NCBI GenBank assembly: GCA_051005135.1
Contig: JBPCJQ010000018.1
Span: 1 to 53,910 of the forward strand
Source of the DNA: DATAQC01 sp051005135
GTDB taxonomy: Bacteria; Actinomycetota; Acidimicrobiia; Acidimicrobiales; AC-14
Direction: 5' to 3'
DNA: 53,910 nucleotides
The position numbers and the translations under genes were made by a program. Under the pieces are notes generated by a model that did not search any database, was not told the DNA's origin, and worked only from the letters and a program-made list of their open reading frames with translations. Each line of letters opens with the position of its first letter. The first letter of the stretch is position 1. This document shows positions 26,985-35,887 of the stretch, piece by piece.

Positions 26985-28313
26985 TCAGTACCTCAGCTCG
27001 ATCTGGTTGACCCACTTGGTGTTGTGGACGCCCGGTAGGGCAGGCACGATGACCCGGGCTGGGAACCCATGGTCGAACGACAGGTCGGCGCCGTTGACCC
27101 GCAGGGCCAGCATGGCGTCGTCGGCAAGCAGCTGGCCGCCGTTGAGGGTGGCATGAGAGAAGTTGCCCTGGCGCTCCAGCGAGCGCACGACGGCGGAGGT
27201 GGGGGAGCCGCCGCCTGCGAGGGCGACCAGGTCGCGGAGACGCACGCCTGACCACCTCTGGATGGTCGACCATCCCTCCACGCACGCGATTGGTAGGCGG
27301 GCGGTGTGCTGGGGCATGGCCAGGAGTTGAGAGCGGTCGAGGGTTACCTCCCGGGTGCCCCGCACGGTGAGGCGCCAGCTCGCCCCCGTGTCGGCGGCGT
27401 TGATCCCGGCGCCGGCCGCAGTTCGGTTGATCTGGAAGTCGGTGGGCCCGTCGCCGTAGGACCGACCCCGGGGGGCCAGCAGGGCGGTTGGCCTCAGGCG
27501 GTCGCTTATCGTCTCGCCCACGGTGAGCACGGTCACGACCACGCTGGCGCCGCCGACCACGGCCAGTAGGCCGCGGCGCGAGATCGTAGGGGCGGCAGGG
27601 TCGGCGGCAACCAGCCCTTCGGCGTCGGCGGGCTCGGGGCGGGTGTCGGCCAACGGGGTGCGCAGCTCGGCGCGGAGGCTTCGGCCACGTAGCGACCGAA
27701 CCATCAGGGGCAGCTTCAGGGCGACGTGAACCACGAAGGAGGCGATGAAGACCCAGGCGCCGTAGTAGTGGGCGGTGTAGAAGTCGAAGCGGAACACGTA
27801 GTCGTACTGGATGTTCAACACGCCGGTGGCCATTTCGAACAAGACGCTGCCTACCAGCAAGCCGAGGCTCAGCCGTTCCAGCACCTCGGCCACCGACCGG
27901 GCGGGAGGCCAGGCGAACAGCTTGGGCACCACCGACCACAGCTTGGCCAGCACCACCGGCACCAGGGCGAGGCCCAGGGCCACGTGCAGCCCCTGGTTGA
28001 GCCGGTACAGCCACGACGGCGAGGTGGGCCACGCGAAGAACGGCAGGTGCAGCCAGTGGCTGTTGGCCGGGAAGGCGTTGCCGGCGAACTGGGGCTGGTA
28101 GGCGACGTAGGACAGGAGCCCGGTGAGGATCACCACGGGTAGCCCCACCAACAGCACCGCCCCCAACACGCTGGTCAACCACGGCCCGCGCAGGGGCGAG
28201 CGCCACACCCTGGCCGCGAAGGGCCCGGGAGGGCGGTGGCGCTCCAGCCACTGCCACAGCGGCGCCGGCCACCCGTAGTGGGGCGCCGTGCTGTCGGGAG
28301 CTGGTGAGCTCAT
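26985..28313 (-). CDS. molybdopterin-dependent oxidoreductase with N-terminal cytochrome b-like membrane domain
   Basis: A 442-residue fusion. Residues 40-215 hold about four transmembrane helices with histidines placed as in b-type cytochromes (NQGLHVALG, FYTAHYYGAW, FVVHVALKLP). Residues 230-442 are a sulfite-oxidase-fold Moco domain: LPIACVEGWS with the Cys that ligates molybdenum, GVRLRDLVALAG, and DHGFPARVIVPALPGVHNTKWV. A SRRGLL motif before the Moco domain is a Tat remnant. It likely moves electrons between a periplasmic substrate and the quinone pool. The start at 28313 overlaps the DUF2064 gene stop (ATGA). Confidence 0.87.
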   Translation of the reverse strand: MSSPAPDSTAPHYGWPAPLWQWLERHRPPGPFAARVWRSPLRGPWLTSVLGAVLLVGLPVVILTGLLSYVAYQPQFAGNAFPANSHWLHLPFFAWPTSPSWLYRLNQGLHVALGLALVPVVLAKLWSVVPKLFAWPPARSVAEVLERLSLGLLVGSVLFEMATGVLNIQYDYVFRFDFYTAHYYGAWVFIASFVVHVALKLPLMVRSLRGRSLRAELRTPLADTRPEPADAEGLVAADPAAPTISRRGLLAVVGGASVVVTVLTVGETISDRLRPTALLAPRGRSYGDGPTDFQINRTAAGAGINAADTGASWRLTVRGTREVTLDRSQLLAMPQHTARLPIACVEGWSTIQRWSGVRLRDLVALAGGGSPTSAVVRSLERQGNFSHATLNGGQLLADDAMLALRVNGADLSFDHGFPARVIVPALPGVHNTKWVNQIELRY

Positions 28314-29002
28314 GTGCTTCTCACTGCGGCGTTGTTCGGCGCCGGTCGCCCTGCCGGTTGACTCGACCGGTGCTCGACATCGGCCAGGGTGGCGGCGAAG
28401 CGGGAGCCGGGGATCGCGGCGGCGACCGCCTGGGCGTCGGCGAAGCTGTCGACGTCGCGTAGCGTGGGCAGGTCGGGAGCCACCGCCAGGTCGAGGTCGG
28501 CCAGCCGGGTCCGCTGCGCCACCAAGGTGGCGGGATCGCTCATGGGCACCCCCACGAAGACGCGAGGGTCGGTCCGGCGCAGCCCCAGGAGCCAGTAGCC
28601 GGCGTCGTGAGTGGGGCCGAGGACCGCATCCACACCGGGCCGGCACAGGGCGACAAGGGCCTGGCCGAGGAGAGCGGGCGTCACCTGGGGGGTGTCGGCG
28701 GCGATCACCACCGCCGGCGCACCGGCGTCGGTGAAGGCGGCGGCCAGGCGTTCGTCGAGGCCGCCCCCGCGCTGTGGCACCACGGCCAAACCGGCCGGAA
28801 GCCACGGGCCGGGTTCGCCGTCGAGGGCGACTGTGCGCCACGCCGCGGGCGCGGCAGCTACTGCCGCCAGGGTGTCGACGAGGGATGCCTCGGCCAGGGC
28901 GGCGGCCTCCTCCGGTGTGCAGGGGGGGCACATCCGGGTCTTCACCCGACCTGGCACAGGAGCCTTGGCCATCACCAGGATGCCGCCATGGCGTTCGGGC
29001 AC
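28310..29002 (-). CDS. TIGR04282/DUF2064-family glycosyltransferase-like protein
   Basis: About 230 residues with a GT-A nucleotidyl/glycosyltransferase-like fold: MAKAPVPGRVKTRM near the N-terminus, VVIAADTPQVTPALL and DAVLGPTHDAGYWLLGLR. TIGR04282 proteins are linked to arsenosugar synthesis, but many homologues in actinobacteria lie beside GT2 genes in glycan loci, as here. The start falls in a 24-base tandem repeat: GTG 29002 (second repeat unit) or GTG 29026 (first) are both possible, and ATG 28972 is a minimal alternative. Confidence 0.8.
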   Translation of the reverse strand: MPERHGGILVMAKAPVPGRVKTRMCPPCTPEEAAALAEASLVDTLAAVAAAPAAWRTVALDGEPGPWLPAGLAVVPQRGGGLDERLAAAFTDAGAPAVVIAADTPQVTPALLGQALVALCRPGVDAVLGPTHDAGYWLLGLRRTDPRVFVGVPMSDPATLVAQRTRLADLDLAVAPDLPTLRDVDSFADAQAVAAAIPGSRFAATLADVEHRSSQPAGRPAPNNAAVRST

Positions 29003-29029
29003 GCAGCCGCCATGGCGTTCGGGCACGCA
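28982..29029 (-). repeat. 24-bp perfect tandem duplication at the DUF2064 gene start
   Basis: Two adjacent identical 24-base units (28982-29005, 29006-29029), each reading VPERHGG-C on the minus strand, sit between the GT2 stop and the DUF2064 core. Each unit offers an in-frame GTG start. Confidence 0.9.
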
Positions 29030-29046
29030 GCCGGAAGGGAACCCGT

Positions 29047-29688
29047 TCACCGCAGGACCGCGGCCATGTCGCGCACTGCCCGCAGTGTGCCGCCCAGCGT
29101 ACCCGTGATCTTGGAGCGCCCGCTGCGGGCGCGGTAGCGCACGTCGACCGCGGTCACCGTCCACCCCGCGTCGGCGGCCCTCAGCACCATCTCCAGGGGC
29201 CAGCCCGAGCGACGGTCGGCGATGCCGAGGTCGACCAGGGGCTGGCGGCGGGCGGCGCGCATAGGACCAATGTCGCGCAGGCGCAGGCCTGTCCGCCGCC
29301 GCAGCTCCATCGCCAGCACCCGGTTGGCCACCCGGGCGTGGAGAGGCCACGCCCCGCGCTCGGGCCGTCTGGCGCCCAGGCACAGGTCGGCTCGGCCGTC
29401 GACCACGGGCCCGGCCACCGACACCAGGTCGGCGGGGTCGAGGGACCCGTCGCAGTCCATGAAGCACACCACCTCGTCGTCGGCTGCCCACAGGCCGGCC
29501 CAGCAGGCGGCGCCGAAGCCCCGGCGGTTCTCGGCCACGACGCGGGCACCCAGCGACTGAGCCACCTCGGGCGAGCCGTCGGTGGAGCCGTTGTCGACCA
29601 CTATGGGCCGGTACCCGGCCGGCATCCGGGCCAGCACCCAGGGGAGGGCGGCAACCTCGTCGAGCACTGGGAGCACCACGTCGGGCAC
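29047..29688 (-). CDS. family 2 glycosyltransferase (DPM1-like)
   Basis: A 213-residue cytoplasmic GT-A enzyme: VVDNGSTDGS at 31-39 binds the nucleotide sugar and CFMDCDGSLDP at 75-84 supplies the DxD-like metal site. It resembles polyprenyl-phosphate mannosyl/glucosyltransferases, without C-terminal membrane helices. It probably builds lipid-linked sugar for an envelope glycan together with the neighbouring DUF2064, epimerase and gmd genes. GTG start at 29688, divergent from the kinase-like gene. Confidence 0.86.
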   Translation of the reverse strand: MPDVVLPVLDEVAALPWVLARMPAGYRPIVVDNGSTDGSPEVAQSLGARVVAENRRGFGAACWAGLWAADDEVVCFMDCDGSLDPADLVSVAGPVVDGRADLCLGARRPERGAWPLHARVANRVLAMELRRRTGLRLRDIGPMRAARRQPLVDLGIADRRSGWPLEMVLRAADAGWTVTAVDVRYRARSGRSKITGTLGGTLRAVRDMAAVLR

Positions 29689-29757
29689 GCCTGCAACCTA
29701 GCGGCAGCGGGTCGCCAATCGGCCGTACCATGCGGACCCGATGGAGTTCAGGCACCG

Positions 29758-30570
29758 ATGATCTACCGCCGGCTCGCGGTCATAGCCGTTGCCGGTGTTG
29801 CGGTGACCGCCGCCCTCGCTGGGGCTACCGCCATGGACGCTACCAGCGCCGCCCAGCTGGCGCTGTGGGCCTGTGCCGCGGCGCTGGTGGCGGGAGTTTC
29901 CGGAGCACTGGTGCTGGTGGCGGGCCGGGGATGGCCGATCGCCACCCAGATCTCGGTGGCGGCGCTCACCGGCATGGCGGCGGTGGCAGGAGGTGCGCTG
30001 GTGGCGGCCAAGCGCATGTTCATCTCGTCCCACGACCTCGACGTGCTGGCGGTGGTGCTGGCCGCCGCCGGCACCGTGGCGGTGCTGGTAGCCATGGCCC
30101 TGGGCCATCGTGTGGCCACTGCCAGCGCCGCCCTGGGCCTGGCGGCGGGGCACATCGGCGAGAGCGACGGCCCAATGGCGGTGGGTGATCAGGCCACCGG
30201 CGAGCTGGCCGCCCTGGGCCGCCAGCTGGAGCAGATGAGTGCCCGGGTGGAACAGGCACGTCGGGCCGAGCGGGCGGTGGAGGCATCGCGTCGCGACCTG
30301 GTGGCCTGGGTCTCCCACGACCTGCGGACGCCCTTGGCCGGCATCCGGGCCCTGGTCGAGGCCCTCGACGACGGTGTGATCGACGATCCAGCCGCCATGG
30401 CCCGTTGCCACCGCACCCTGCTCCAGGAGGCCAACCGCCTGGCTTTGCTGGTCGACGACCTGTTCGAGCTCAGCAGCCTCCATGCAGGGGCCCTGCAGGT
30501 CCAACTCGAGCGAGCCTCGCTCGGCCCACCGCTGTCGTCCAACGGTTCCCCCCCCGAGCAGCAGTCGTGA
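29758..30570 (+). CDS. truncated sensor histidine kinase (HisKA only)
   Basis: A 270-residue protein with four transmembrane helices (about 7-25, 32-54, 66-84, 97-117), a coiled linker and a HisKA dimerisation domain with phosphoacceptor His187 in AWVSHDLRTPLAGI. Sequence stays kinase-like to about residue 255 (SLHAGALQVQLERASL), then ends after 15 unrelated residues. The N, G1, F and G2 boxes of the ATPase domain are absent, so it cannot autophosphorylate alone. Its stop overlaps the epimerase start in GTGA, so the deletion joins two genes neatly. Confidence 0.82.
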   Translation: MIYRRLAVIAVAGVAVTAALAGATAMDATSAAQLALWACAAALVAGVSGALVLVAGRGWPIATQISVAALTGMAAVAGGALVAAKRMFISSHDLDVLAVVLAAAGTVAVLVAMALGHRVATASAALGLAAGHIGESDGPMAVGDQATGELAALGRQLEQMSARVEQARRAERAVEASRRDLVAWVSHDLRTPLAGIRALVEALDDGVIDDPAAMARCHRTLLQEANRLALLVDDLFELSSLHAGALQVQLERASLGPPLSSNGSPPEQQS

Positions 30571-31616
30571 AGGTTCTGGTCACCGGCGGGGCAGGGTTCA
30601 TTGGCTCGCACCTGGTGGAGGCGCTGGTGGCGGCGGCATGGGAGGTCCGGGTGCTCGACCTGCCCGTCGACCCCGGCGGCCGGCTGCGGTCCCCTGGCGA
30701 GCTGGTGGCGGGCGTGGAGTACGTGTGGGGCGACGTGGCCGATGCCGGCGTGGTGCACGGGGCGGTCGAAGGTGTCGACGCGGTGTCCCACCAGGCGGCC
30801 AAGGTGGGTTTGGAACGGGGCGTGGCCGACGCCCCCGCCTATGCCGCCAACAACGATGTCGGTACTGCCACCCTCCTGGCCGCTCTGGATCGCTCGGGTT
30901 TCGCCGGGCGCCTGGTGCTGGCCAGCAGCATGGTCGTGTACGGCGAGGGCCGCTACCGCTGCACCGAGCACGGGGTGGTGCGGCCCGGGCCTCGCCGCGC
31001 CGAAGCCATGGCCGACAGCGACTTCGAACCGCCCTGTCCCACCTGCGACCGCCCGCTGGCCACCGAGCCTATCGACGAGGACGTTGCCCTTGATCCCCGC
31101 AACGTCTACGCCGCCACCAAGGCCCACCAGGAACACCTGTGCGCGGTGTTGGGGCGCCAGCGCGGCCTTCCTGTCACCGCCCTCCGCTACCACAACGTGT
31201 ACGGCCCTCGCATGCCCCGCGACACGCCCTACGCCGGTGTGGCGGCCATCTTCCGCAGCGCCCTGGAGCGCGGCGAGGCGCCCCAGGTGTTCGAGGACGG
31301 GCGCCAGCAGCGCGACTTCATCCATGTCACCGACGTGGCCAGGGCCAACCTGGCCGCCCTCACCGTCGAGCCCGCGCCCGCCGGTGCGTTCAACGTGGCC
31401 ACGGGGGAGGCCCACACGGTAGGGGAGATGGCCGCCGCCCTGGCCGATGCCTTCGGGCCGGGGGCGCCCCGGCCTGTCGTCACCGGGGCGTTCCGCCTCG
31501 GAGACGTGCGCCATGTGCTGGCGTCGCCCGCCAAGGCCCGAGCTGTGCTCGGCTTCCAGGCCGAAGTGGGCTTCAGCGAGGGTATGGCCGAGCTCGCCAC
31601 CGAGCCTCTCGGCTAG
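30567..31616 (+). CDS. NAD-dependent epimerase (dTDP-L-rhamnose-4-epimerase-like)
   Basis: A 349-residue extended SDR. TGGAGFIG (6-13) binds NAD, and YAATK near residue 180 holds the catalytic Tyr and Lys. An insertion just before it with CPTCDRPL looks like half a zinc ribbon, a feature seen in dTDP-L-rhamnose 4-epimerase-like proteins. YHNVYGPRMPRDTPYAGVAAIF and QQRDFIHVTDVA are typical nucleotide-sugar epimerase motifs. The GTG start at 30567 is coupled to the kinase remnant. It converges on the reductase gene with overlapping stops. Confidence 0.86.
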   Translation: MKVLVTGGAGFIGSHLVEALVAAAWEVRVLDLPVDPGGRLRSPGELVAGVEYVWGDVADAGVVHGAVEGVDAVSHQAAKVGLERGVADAPAYAANNDVGTATLLAALDRSGFAGRLVLASSMVVYGEGRYRCTEHGVVRPGPRRAEAMADSDFEPPCPTCDRPLATEPIDEDVALDPRNVYAATKAHQEHLCAVLGRQRGLPVTALRYHNVYGPRMPRDTPYAGVAAIFRSALERGEAPQVFEDGRQQRDFIHVTDVARANLAALTVEPAPAGAFNVATGEAHTVGEMAAALADAFGPGAPRPVVTGAFRLGDVRHVLASPAKARAVLGFQAEVGFSEGMAELATEPLG

Positions 31617-32830
31617 AAGTCCTTCCGGTAGGCGCCCGCGCCGGTGAACATGCCCCGGTGCCAGCGAGCCGGCGTGGCGGCCACGGCCCGGGGGTAGTCC
31701 TCGAACAGCCACCGGGCGAAGTTGCGCCTGGTCCAGTCGCTGGCTCCGGCCAGGCGGATGGCCGAGCGGGCCCCCTTGCGGTGGCTGAGCACCCGGGACA
31801 GAGCCGCGGCGAGGCGATGGTCGGCGAACAATGCCCGCTCCACGTCGGCTTCGTACCGGCGAGCCGCGAGCACCGGGCAGCCCGGCCCCGCCGCCTGCAC
31901 GCCGGCGGCCGCCAGCCGCCCGGTGAGCATGGCCTGGGCGATGCCCTCCCCGGTGAGGGGGTCGGTGGCGGCGGCGGCGTCGCCCACGAACAGGGCCCGC
32001 CCCCCGGCCGCGGTTAGGGCGACGCTGGCGACGCGCGCCGGGATGGGCCAGGCCTTGTGGGGGCTCTCGGGCCGAGCGGCGTCACCCAGCACCTGGCGGA
32101 TATAGGGCCGGGCCAGCAGGTCGGGCCACAGGTGTTTCATGTCGCGCACCGCGATGCCGGCGTCGCGGCGGATGCCGAAGCCGACGTTGGCCCGACCTCC
32201 CGGCAGGGGGAACGACCAGGCGTAGCCTGGGAGCAGGTCGGCCTCGAACCACACCCACAGGGCGTCGGCATCGGGGCCCACGCCGGTGAAGTACTGGCGG
32301 AAGGCGTGCCAGTCTCCCAGGTAGCCGGCCAGGTTGGCCCCGAGGGCGTGGCGCAGGGGAGACCACGCACCGTCGGCGCCCACCACGTAGGGCGCCCGTA
32401 TCGAGCCCAGTCCTTCCACCTCCAGGTCCACCGCGTCGCGACCCGCAGTGGCTGACATCAGGGCGTGGCCGTCGTAGACCTCGGCTCCCGCCGCCCGGGC
32501 GGCGTCGAGGACGGCGGCGTCCAGCGATACCCGCGGCGCGACCGCGGCGAACAGGCCGGGCCCGGTTGGCAGCGGCAGACGCACGGTGTGACCCGACGGC
32601 GAGCACACCACCGCTTCGGTGACGGGCTGCCATCCGTCCACCGATTCGGGGCGCACCCCCAGGTCCTCCAGCTCGCGCAGGGCCGCCACCGTGAGGCCGT
32701 CGCCGCAGCACTTGTCGCGCGGGAAGCGGGCCTTGTCGACGAGCACCACCCGGCGCCCGTCCCTCGCCAGCACCGTCGCCGCGGTGGCCCCGGCCGGGCC
32801 GCCACCCACCACCACCACGTCGGCTTCCAC
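31613..32830 (-). CDS. geranylgeranyl-reductase-family flavoprotein
   Basis: A 405-residue FAD-dependent oxidoreductase of the geranylgeranyl reductase/ChlP-like group: N-terminal VVVGGGPAGATAA (7-19) binds FAD, KARFPRDKCCGDGLT is the family cysteine motif, and GRALFVGDAAAATDPLTGEGI is the second FAD motif. It would saturate an isoprenoid chain, for instance of a quinone or polyprenyl carrier. The GTG at 32830 places the Rossmann motif at the N-terminus. It is divergent from gmd, 39 bases apart. Confidence 0.87.
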   Translation of the reverse strand: MEADVVVVGGGPAGATAATVLARDGRRVVLVDKARFPRDKCCGDGLTVAALRELEDLGVRPESVDGWQPVTEAVVCSPSGHTVRLPLPTGPGLFAAVAPRVSLDAAVLDAARAAGAEVYDGHALMSATAGRDAVDLEVEGLGSIRAPYVVGADGAWSPLRHALGANLAGYLGDWHAFRQYFTGVGPDADALWVWFEADLLPGYAWSFPLPGGRANVGFGIRRDAGIAVRDMKHLWPDLLARPYIRQVLGDAARPESPHKAWPIPARVASVALTAAGGRALFVGDAAAATDPLTGEGIAQAMLTGRLAAAGVQAAGPGCPVLAARRYEADVERALFADHRLAAALSRVLSHRKGARSAIRLAGASDWTRRNFARWLFEDYPRAVAATPARWHRGMFTGAGAYRKDF

Positions 32831-32869
32831 GGCGACAACGATGGCACGGCGGCCGAGTAGGTTCGTCAG

Positions 32870-33877
32870 ATGCCCAGAGCACTTGTCACCGGGATCACCG
32901 GCCAGGACGGCCGCTACCTGGCCCAGCTCCTGGTCGAGAAGGGCTACGACGTCTACGGGATGGTGAGGGGCCAGGCCAACCCCAAGATCCAGATGGTGCA
33001 GGAGGAGACCCCCGGCCTGGAGATGGTGGAGGGCGATCTGCAGGACCTGTCGTCGCTCATCGGGGTGGTCGAGCAGGTGCAGCCCGACGAGGTCTACAAC
33101 CTGGGTGCCATCAGCTTCGTGGCCCTGTCGTTCCGCCAGCCCGAGCTCACCGCCGACATCACCGGCCTCGGGGTGCTGCGCATGCTCGAGGCCATCAGGG
33201 TGGTGGGCGGGGCGCGCGACAACAGCATCCGCTTCTACCAGGCGTCGTCGTCGGAGATGTTCGGCAAGGTGCGGGAGACGCCCCAGACCGAGCGCACGCC
33301 TTTCCATCCCCGCTCGCCCTACGGGGCGGCCAAGGTGTTCGGCCACTACATCACCATCAACTACCGGGAGGCCTACGGCCTGTTCGCCGCCTCCGGCATC
33401 TGCTTCAACCACGAGAGCCCCCGCCGGGGCCTCGAGTTCGTGAGCCGCAAGGTCACCAACGCGGTGGCCCGCATCAAGCTCGGCCTGCAGGACAAGCTCG
33501 TCCTGGGCAACATCGACGCGGCGCGCGACTGGGGCTTCGCCGGTGACTTCGCCGAGGCCATGTGGCTCATGCTCCAGCAGGACCAGGCCGACGACTACGT
33601 GATGGCCACCGGTGAGACCCACACCGTGCGCGAGCTGCTGGAGCTGGCCTTTGGCGCCGCCGGCCTGGGCGACTGGCAGCCCTACGTGGAGCACGACTCC
33701 CGCTTCGAGCGCCCGGCCGAGGTCGACGTGCTCACCGGCGATGCCACCAAAGCCCGCTTGGAGCTGGGTTGGAAGCCCCGGGTCACCTTCTCCGAACTCG
33801 TGGAGATGATGGTCCAGAACGACCTGGTGGCCGAGGCCGCCCACGCCCGCAGGCCCCAGGGCCCGAGGCACTCGTAG
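32870..33877 (+). CDS. gmd: GDP-mannose 4,6-dehydratase
   Basis: A 335-residue extended SDR: TGITGQDGRYLAQLL at 7-21 binds NADP, FYQASSSEMFG and SPYGAAKVFGHYITINYREAYG carry the catalytic Ser/Thr-Glu-Tyr-Lys set, and FNHESPRRGLEFVSRKVT is the strongly conserved Gmd signature. It makes GDP-4-keto-6-deoxymannose for deoxyhexose synthesis. It ends just before RNase D. Together with the epimerase and GT2 it points to a surface glycan containing deoxysugars. Confidence 0.94.
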   Translation: MPRALVTGITGQDGRYLAQLLVEKGYDVYGMVRGQANPKIQMVQEETPGLEMVEGDLQDLSSLIGVVEQVQPDEVYNLGAISFVALSFRQPELTADITGLGVLRMLEAIRVVGGARDNSIRFYQASSSEMFGKVRETPQTERTPFHPRSPYGAAKVFGHYITINYREAYGLFAASGICFNHESPRRGLEFVSRKVTNAVARIKLGLQDKLVLGNIDAARDWGFAGDFAEAMWLMLQQDQADDYVMATGETHTVRELLELAFGAAGLGDWQPYVEHDSRFERPAEVDVLTGDATKARLELGWKPRVTFSELVEMMVQNDLVAEAAHARRPQGPRHS

Positions 33878-33915
33878 GCACGACGGCGACGCTGGTAGCC
33901 GACGACGACGCCCTG

Positions 33916-35031
33916 GTGTCGCTAGTCGACCAGGTCCGCGAGGCCGAGGCCTATGCCCTGGACGCCGAGTTCCACGGGGAGCGCTCCTACTACCCGCGCC
34001 TCGCCGTCCTGCAGTTGGCCATGGCCGAGAGGGTGGCGGTGGTGGACGCCACTGCCGTCGATGTCCGCCCCTTGGGTGCGGTTCTCCAGGGCCCGGGGCT
34101 GATGGTGGCGCACGCGGGTGAGCAGGACCTGCAGGTGTTGGCCCGTTCCACCGGCACGATCCCGGCTCGCATGCTCGACACTCAGCTCGCGGCCGGGTTC
34201 CTGGGCTTCAAGTCGCCATCGTTGGCCAGGCTGGTGGGCGAGCTCCTCGGCGTGCGCCTGGAGAAGGGATCTCGCATGACGGACTGGTTCAAGCGGCCTC
34301 TCACCGCTGACCAGGTCGCCTATGCCGCCGACGACGTCGCCTACCTCCTGGAGCTGCGGTCGGTGCTCGAGGAGCGCCTGGTGGCCGCTGGCCGTCTGGT
34401 CTGGGCCTACGAGGAGTCGGAGCGCCACCGCCGGGTCCGAGAGCCCGACCCGGCCACGGCATGGTGGCGTCTCAAGGGCTCCCGGCGGCTGCGCGGCACG
34501 TCCCGGGCGTTGGCCCAGGAGCTGGCGGCGTGGCGCGAGAGGGTGGCGATGGCCTCCGACAAGCCGGCCCGCCGTGTGCTGGCTGACGAGGCCGTCCTGC
34601 TCCTGGCCGAACGAGCTCCCCGCACCTCGCGGGAGATGCCCAAGTCACGGCTCTTCGAGCCGAAGCGCCTGTCGCCCGAGACGGTAGATGGGCTGTTGGA
34701 AGCCGTTGGCCGCGGCCGCGATCTCGCTCCCGGGGACCTCTGGCTTCCTCCCGACGACGACCTGCCCCCGCACCTGCAACCGCTGGCGGCCCTCCTGGGC
34801 GCTTGGGTGGCCCAGAGAGGGCGAGACCTGTCTATCGACAGCGCCCTCCTCGCCACTCGTGCCGACATCGATGCCTTTCTCCGCCGGGTGCCCGGCAGCC
34901 GCCTCGAGCAGGGCTGGCGGGCCGAGCTGGTCGGCTCGACCGTGGGGCGCCTCGCGGCCGGGGAGGCGGCCGTCGCTTTCGACGGAAAGGGCGCCCTGGT
35001 TCTCGTCGACCGCCAATCTCCCCGCTGCTGA
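33916..35031 (+). CDS. rnd: ribonuclease D
   Basis: A 3'-5' exoribonuclease of the DEDDy class with HRDC domains. Exonuclease motifs: LDAEF (D, E), HAGEQDLQVL (D) and YAADDVAYL (Y and D). HRDC-like helices occupy the C-terminal half (RALAQELAAWRERVAM). Homology seems to begin upstream, near TLVADDDALVSLVD at about 33889, but no ATG or GTG exists there in frame: choices are GTG 33916, CTG 33892 or TTG 33769 (109-base overlap with gmd). The first beta strand may therefore be missed by this start. Confidence 0.84.
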   Translation: MSLVDQVREAEAYALDAEFHGERSYYPRLAVLQLAMAERVAVVDATAVDVRPLGAVLQGPGLMVAHAGEQDLQVLARSTGTIPARMLDTQLAAGFLGFKSPSLARLVGELLGVRLEKGSRMTDWFKRPLTADQVAYAADDVAYLLELRSVLEERLVAAGRLVWAYEESERHRRVREPDPATAWWRLKGSRRLRGTSRALAQELAAWRERVAMASDKPARRVLADEAVLLLAERAPRTSREMPKSRLFEPKRLSPETVDGLLEAVGRGRDLAPGDLWLPPDDDLPPHLQPLAALLGAWVAQRGRDLSIDSALLATRADIDAFLRRVPGSRLEQGWRAELVGSTVGRLAAGEAAVAFDGKGALVLVDRQSPRC

Positions 35032-35035
35032 GGCA

Positions 35036-35541
35036 TCACGTGCGCTCCACTTGGAGCACGGCGGCGCCGCGCACCTGGTCGCCGGCCAAGGCGACAAGAG
35101 CCCGGTCGGCTTCCTCGAAGGGGTAGGGGTCGGTGGTGACACGGATGGGGATGCGGGCAGCCAGCTCCAGGAAGGCCCGGCCGTCCTCCCGGGTGTTGGC
35201 CGTGACGCTGCGCAGCGTTCGCTCACCGAACAGGTGGTCGTCGTAGCGAAGCGTGGGGATGTCGCTGAGGTGGATGCCGGCGATGGCCAGGGTGCCACCC
35301 CGGTCGAGGGCGGACATGGCCACCGGCACCAGCGTGCCCACGGGGGCGAAGCAGATGGCGGCGTCGAGCGGCTCCGGGGGCATGTCGAACGCGCCTCTTG
35401 CCGACGCCACCCCCAGGGACAGGGCCAGCACCCGAGCTTCGGCTGAGCGGGTCAGCACGTGCACGGTGGCCCCTTCGAACAGCGCTACCTGCGGCCAGGT
35501 GGGCGGAGGCCCCGAACCCGTACACCACCCACGCCCGCATG
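35036..35541 (-). pseudogene. zinc-type alcohol dehydrogenase, 5'-truncated and frameshifted
   Basis: The C-terminal half of an MDR alcohol dehydrogenase remains: VYGFGASAHLA in one frame, then VALFEGATVHVLTRSAEARVLALSLGVASA and GGTLAIAGIHLSDIP in another, ending VRGAAVLQVERT. One base is missing near 35492, where AAQVAL would be restored. The N-terminal catalytic GroES-like half with the zinc ligands is absent, cut off by the region before the Phd/RelE pair. Confidence 0.78.
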
Positions 35542-35594
35542 CTCGCCCCGTCTTTGGCCATGACCCCAATCCGCTGCTCCTGCACTCTATTCTG

Positions 35595-35600
35595 TACAAT
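35595..35600 (+). promoter_or_regulatory. -10 promoter element of the toxin-antitoxin pair
   Basis: TACAAT (5 of 6 matches to TATAAT) 8 bases before the antitoxin ATG; the transcript would be almost leaderless. No good -35 box is seen, as expected where an antitoxin-controlled promoter is weak. Confidence 0.45.
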
Positions 35601-35607
35601 AGCGGCC

Positions 35608-35883
35608 ATGGAAACATTGCCGTTGAGCGACGTTCGCAGCACCCTGTCCGCGGTCGTAGAGCGCGTCGAGGCAACTCACCAGAGGGTCACCATCACCCGC
35701 AATGGACGCCCCGCTGCCGTATTGATCAACCCGGGGGACCTCGAGGCTCTGGAGGAGACCCTCGATGTGCTCTCCGATCCCGTGGCCATTCGCCAGCTGC
35801 GCGAGGGCGAAGCGGCGGTCGCCGCCGGCGACGTGATCGACGAGGCTGCCCTGCGAGAGCTCGTGGCCAAGCGAGCTCGTTGA
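35608..35883 (+). CDS. Phd/YefM-type antitoxin
   Basis: A 91-residue antitoxin. The N-terminal METLPLSDVRSTLSAVVERVE and VTITRNGRPAAVLINPGDLEALEETLDVL form the Phd/YefM fold that dimerises and binds operator DNA; the acidic C-terminal half (residues 60-91) would wrap the toxin. It lies 4 bases upstream of the RelE-type toxin gene and both frames are intact. Confidence 0.88.
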   Translation: METLPLSDVRSTLSAVVERVEATHQRVTITRNGRPAAVLINPGDLEALEETLDVLSDPVAIRQLREGEAAVAAGDVIDEAALRELVAKRAR

Positions 35884-35887
35884 GGAG

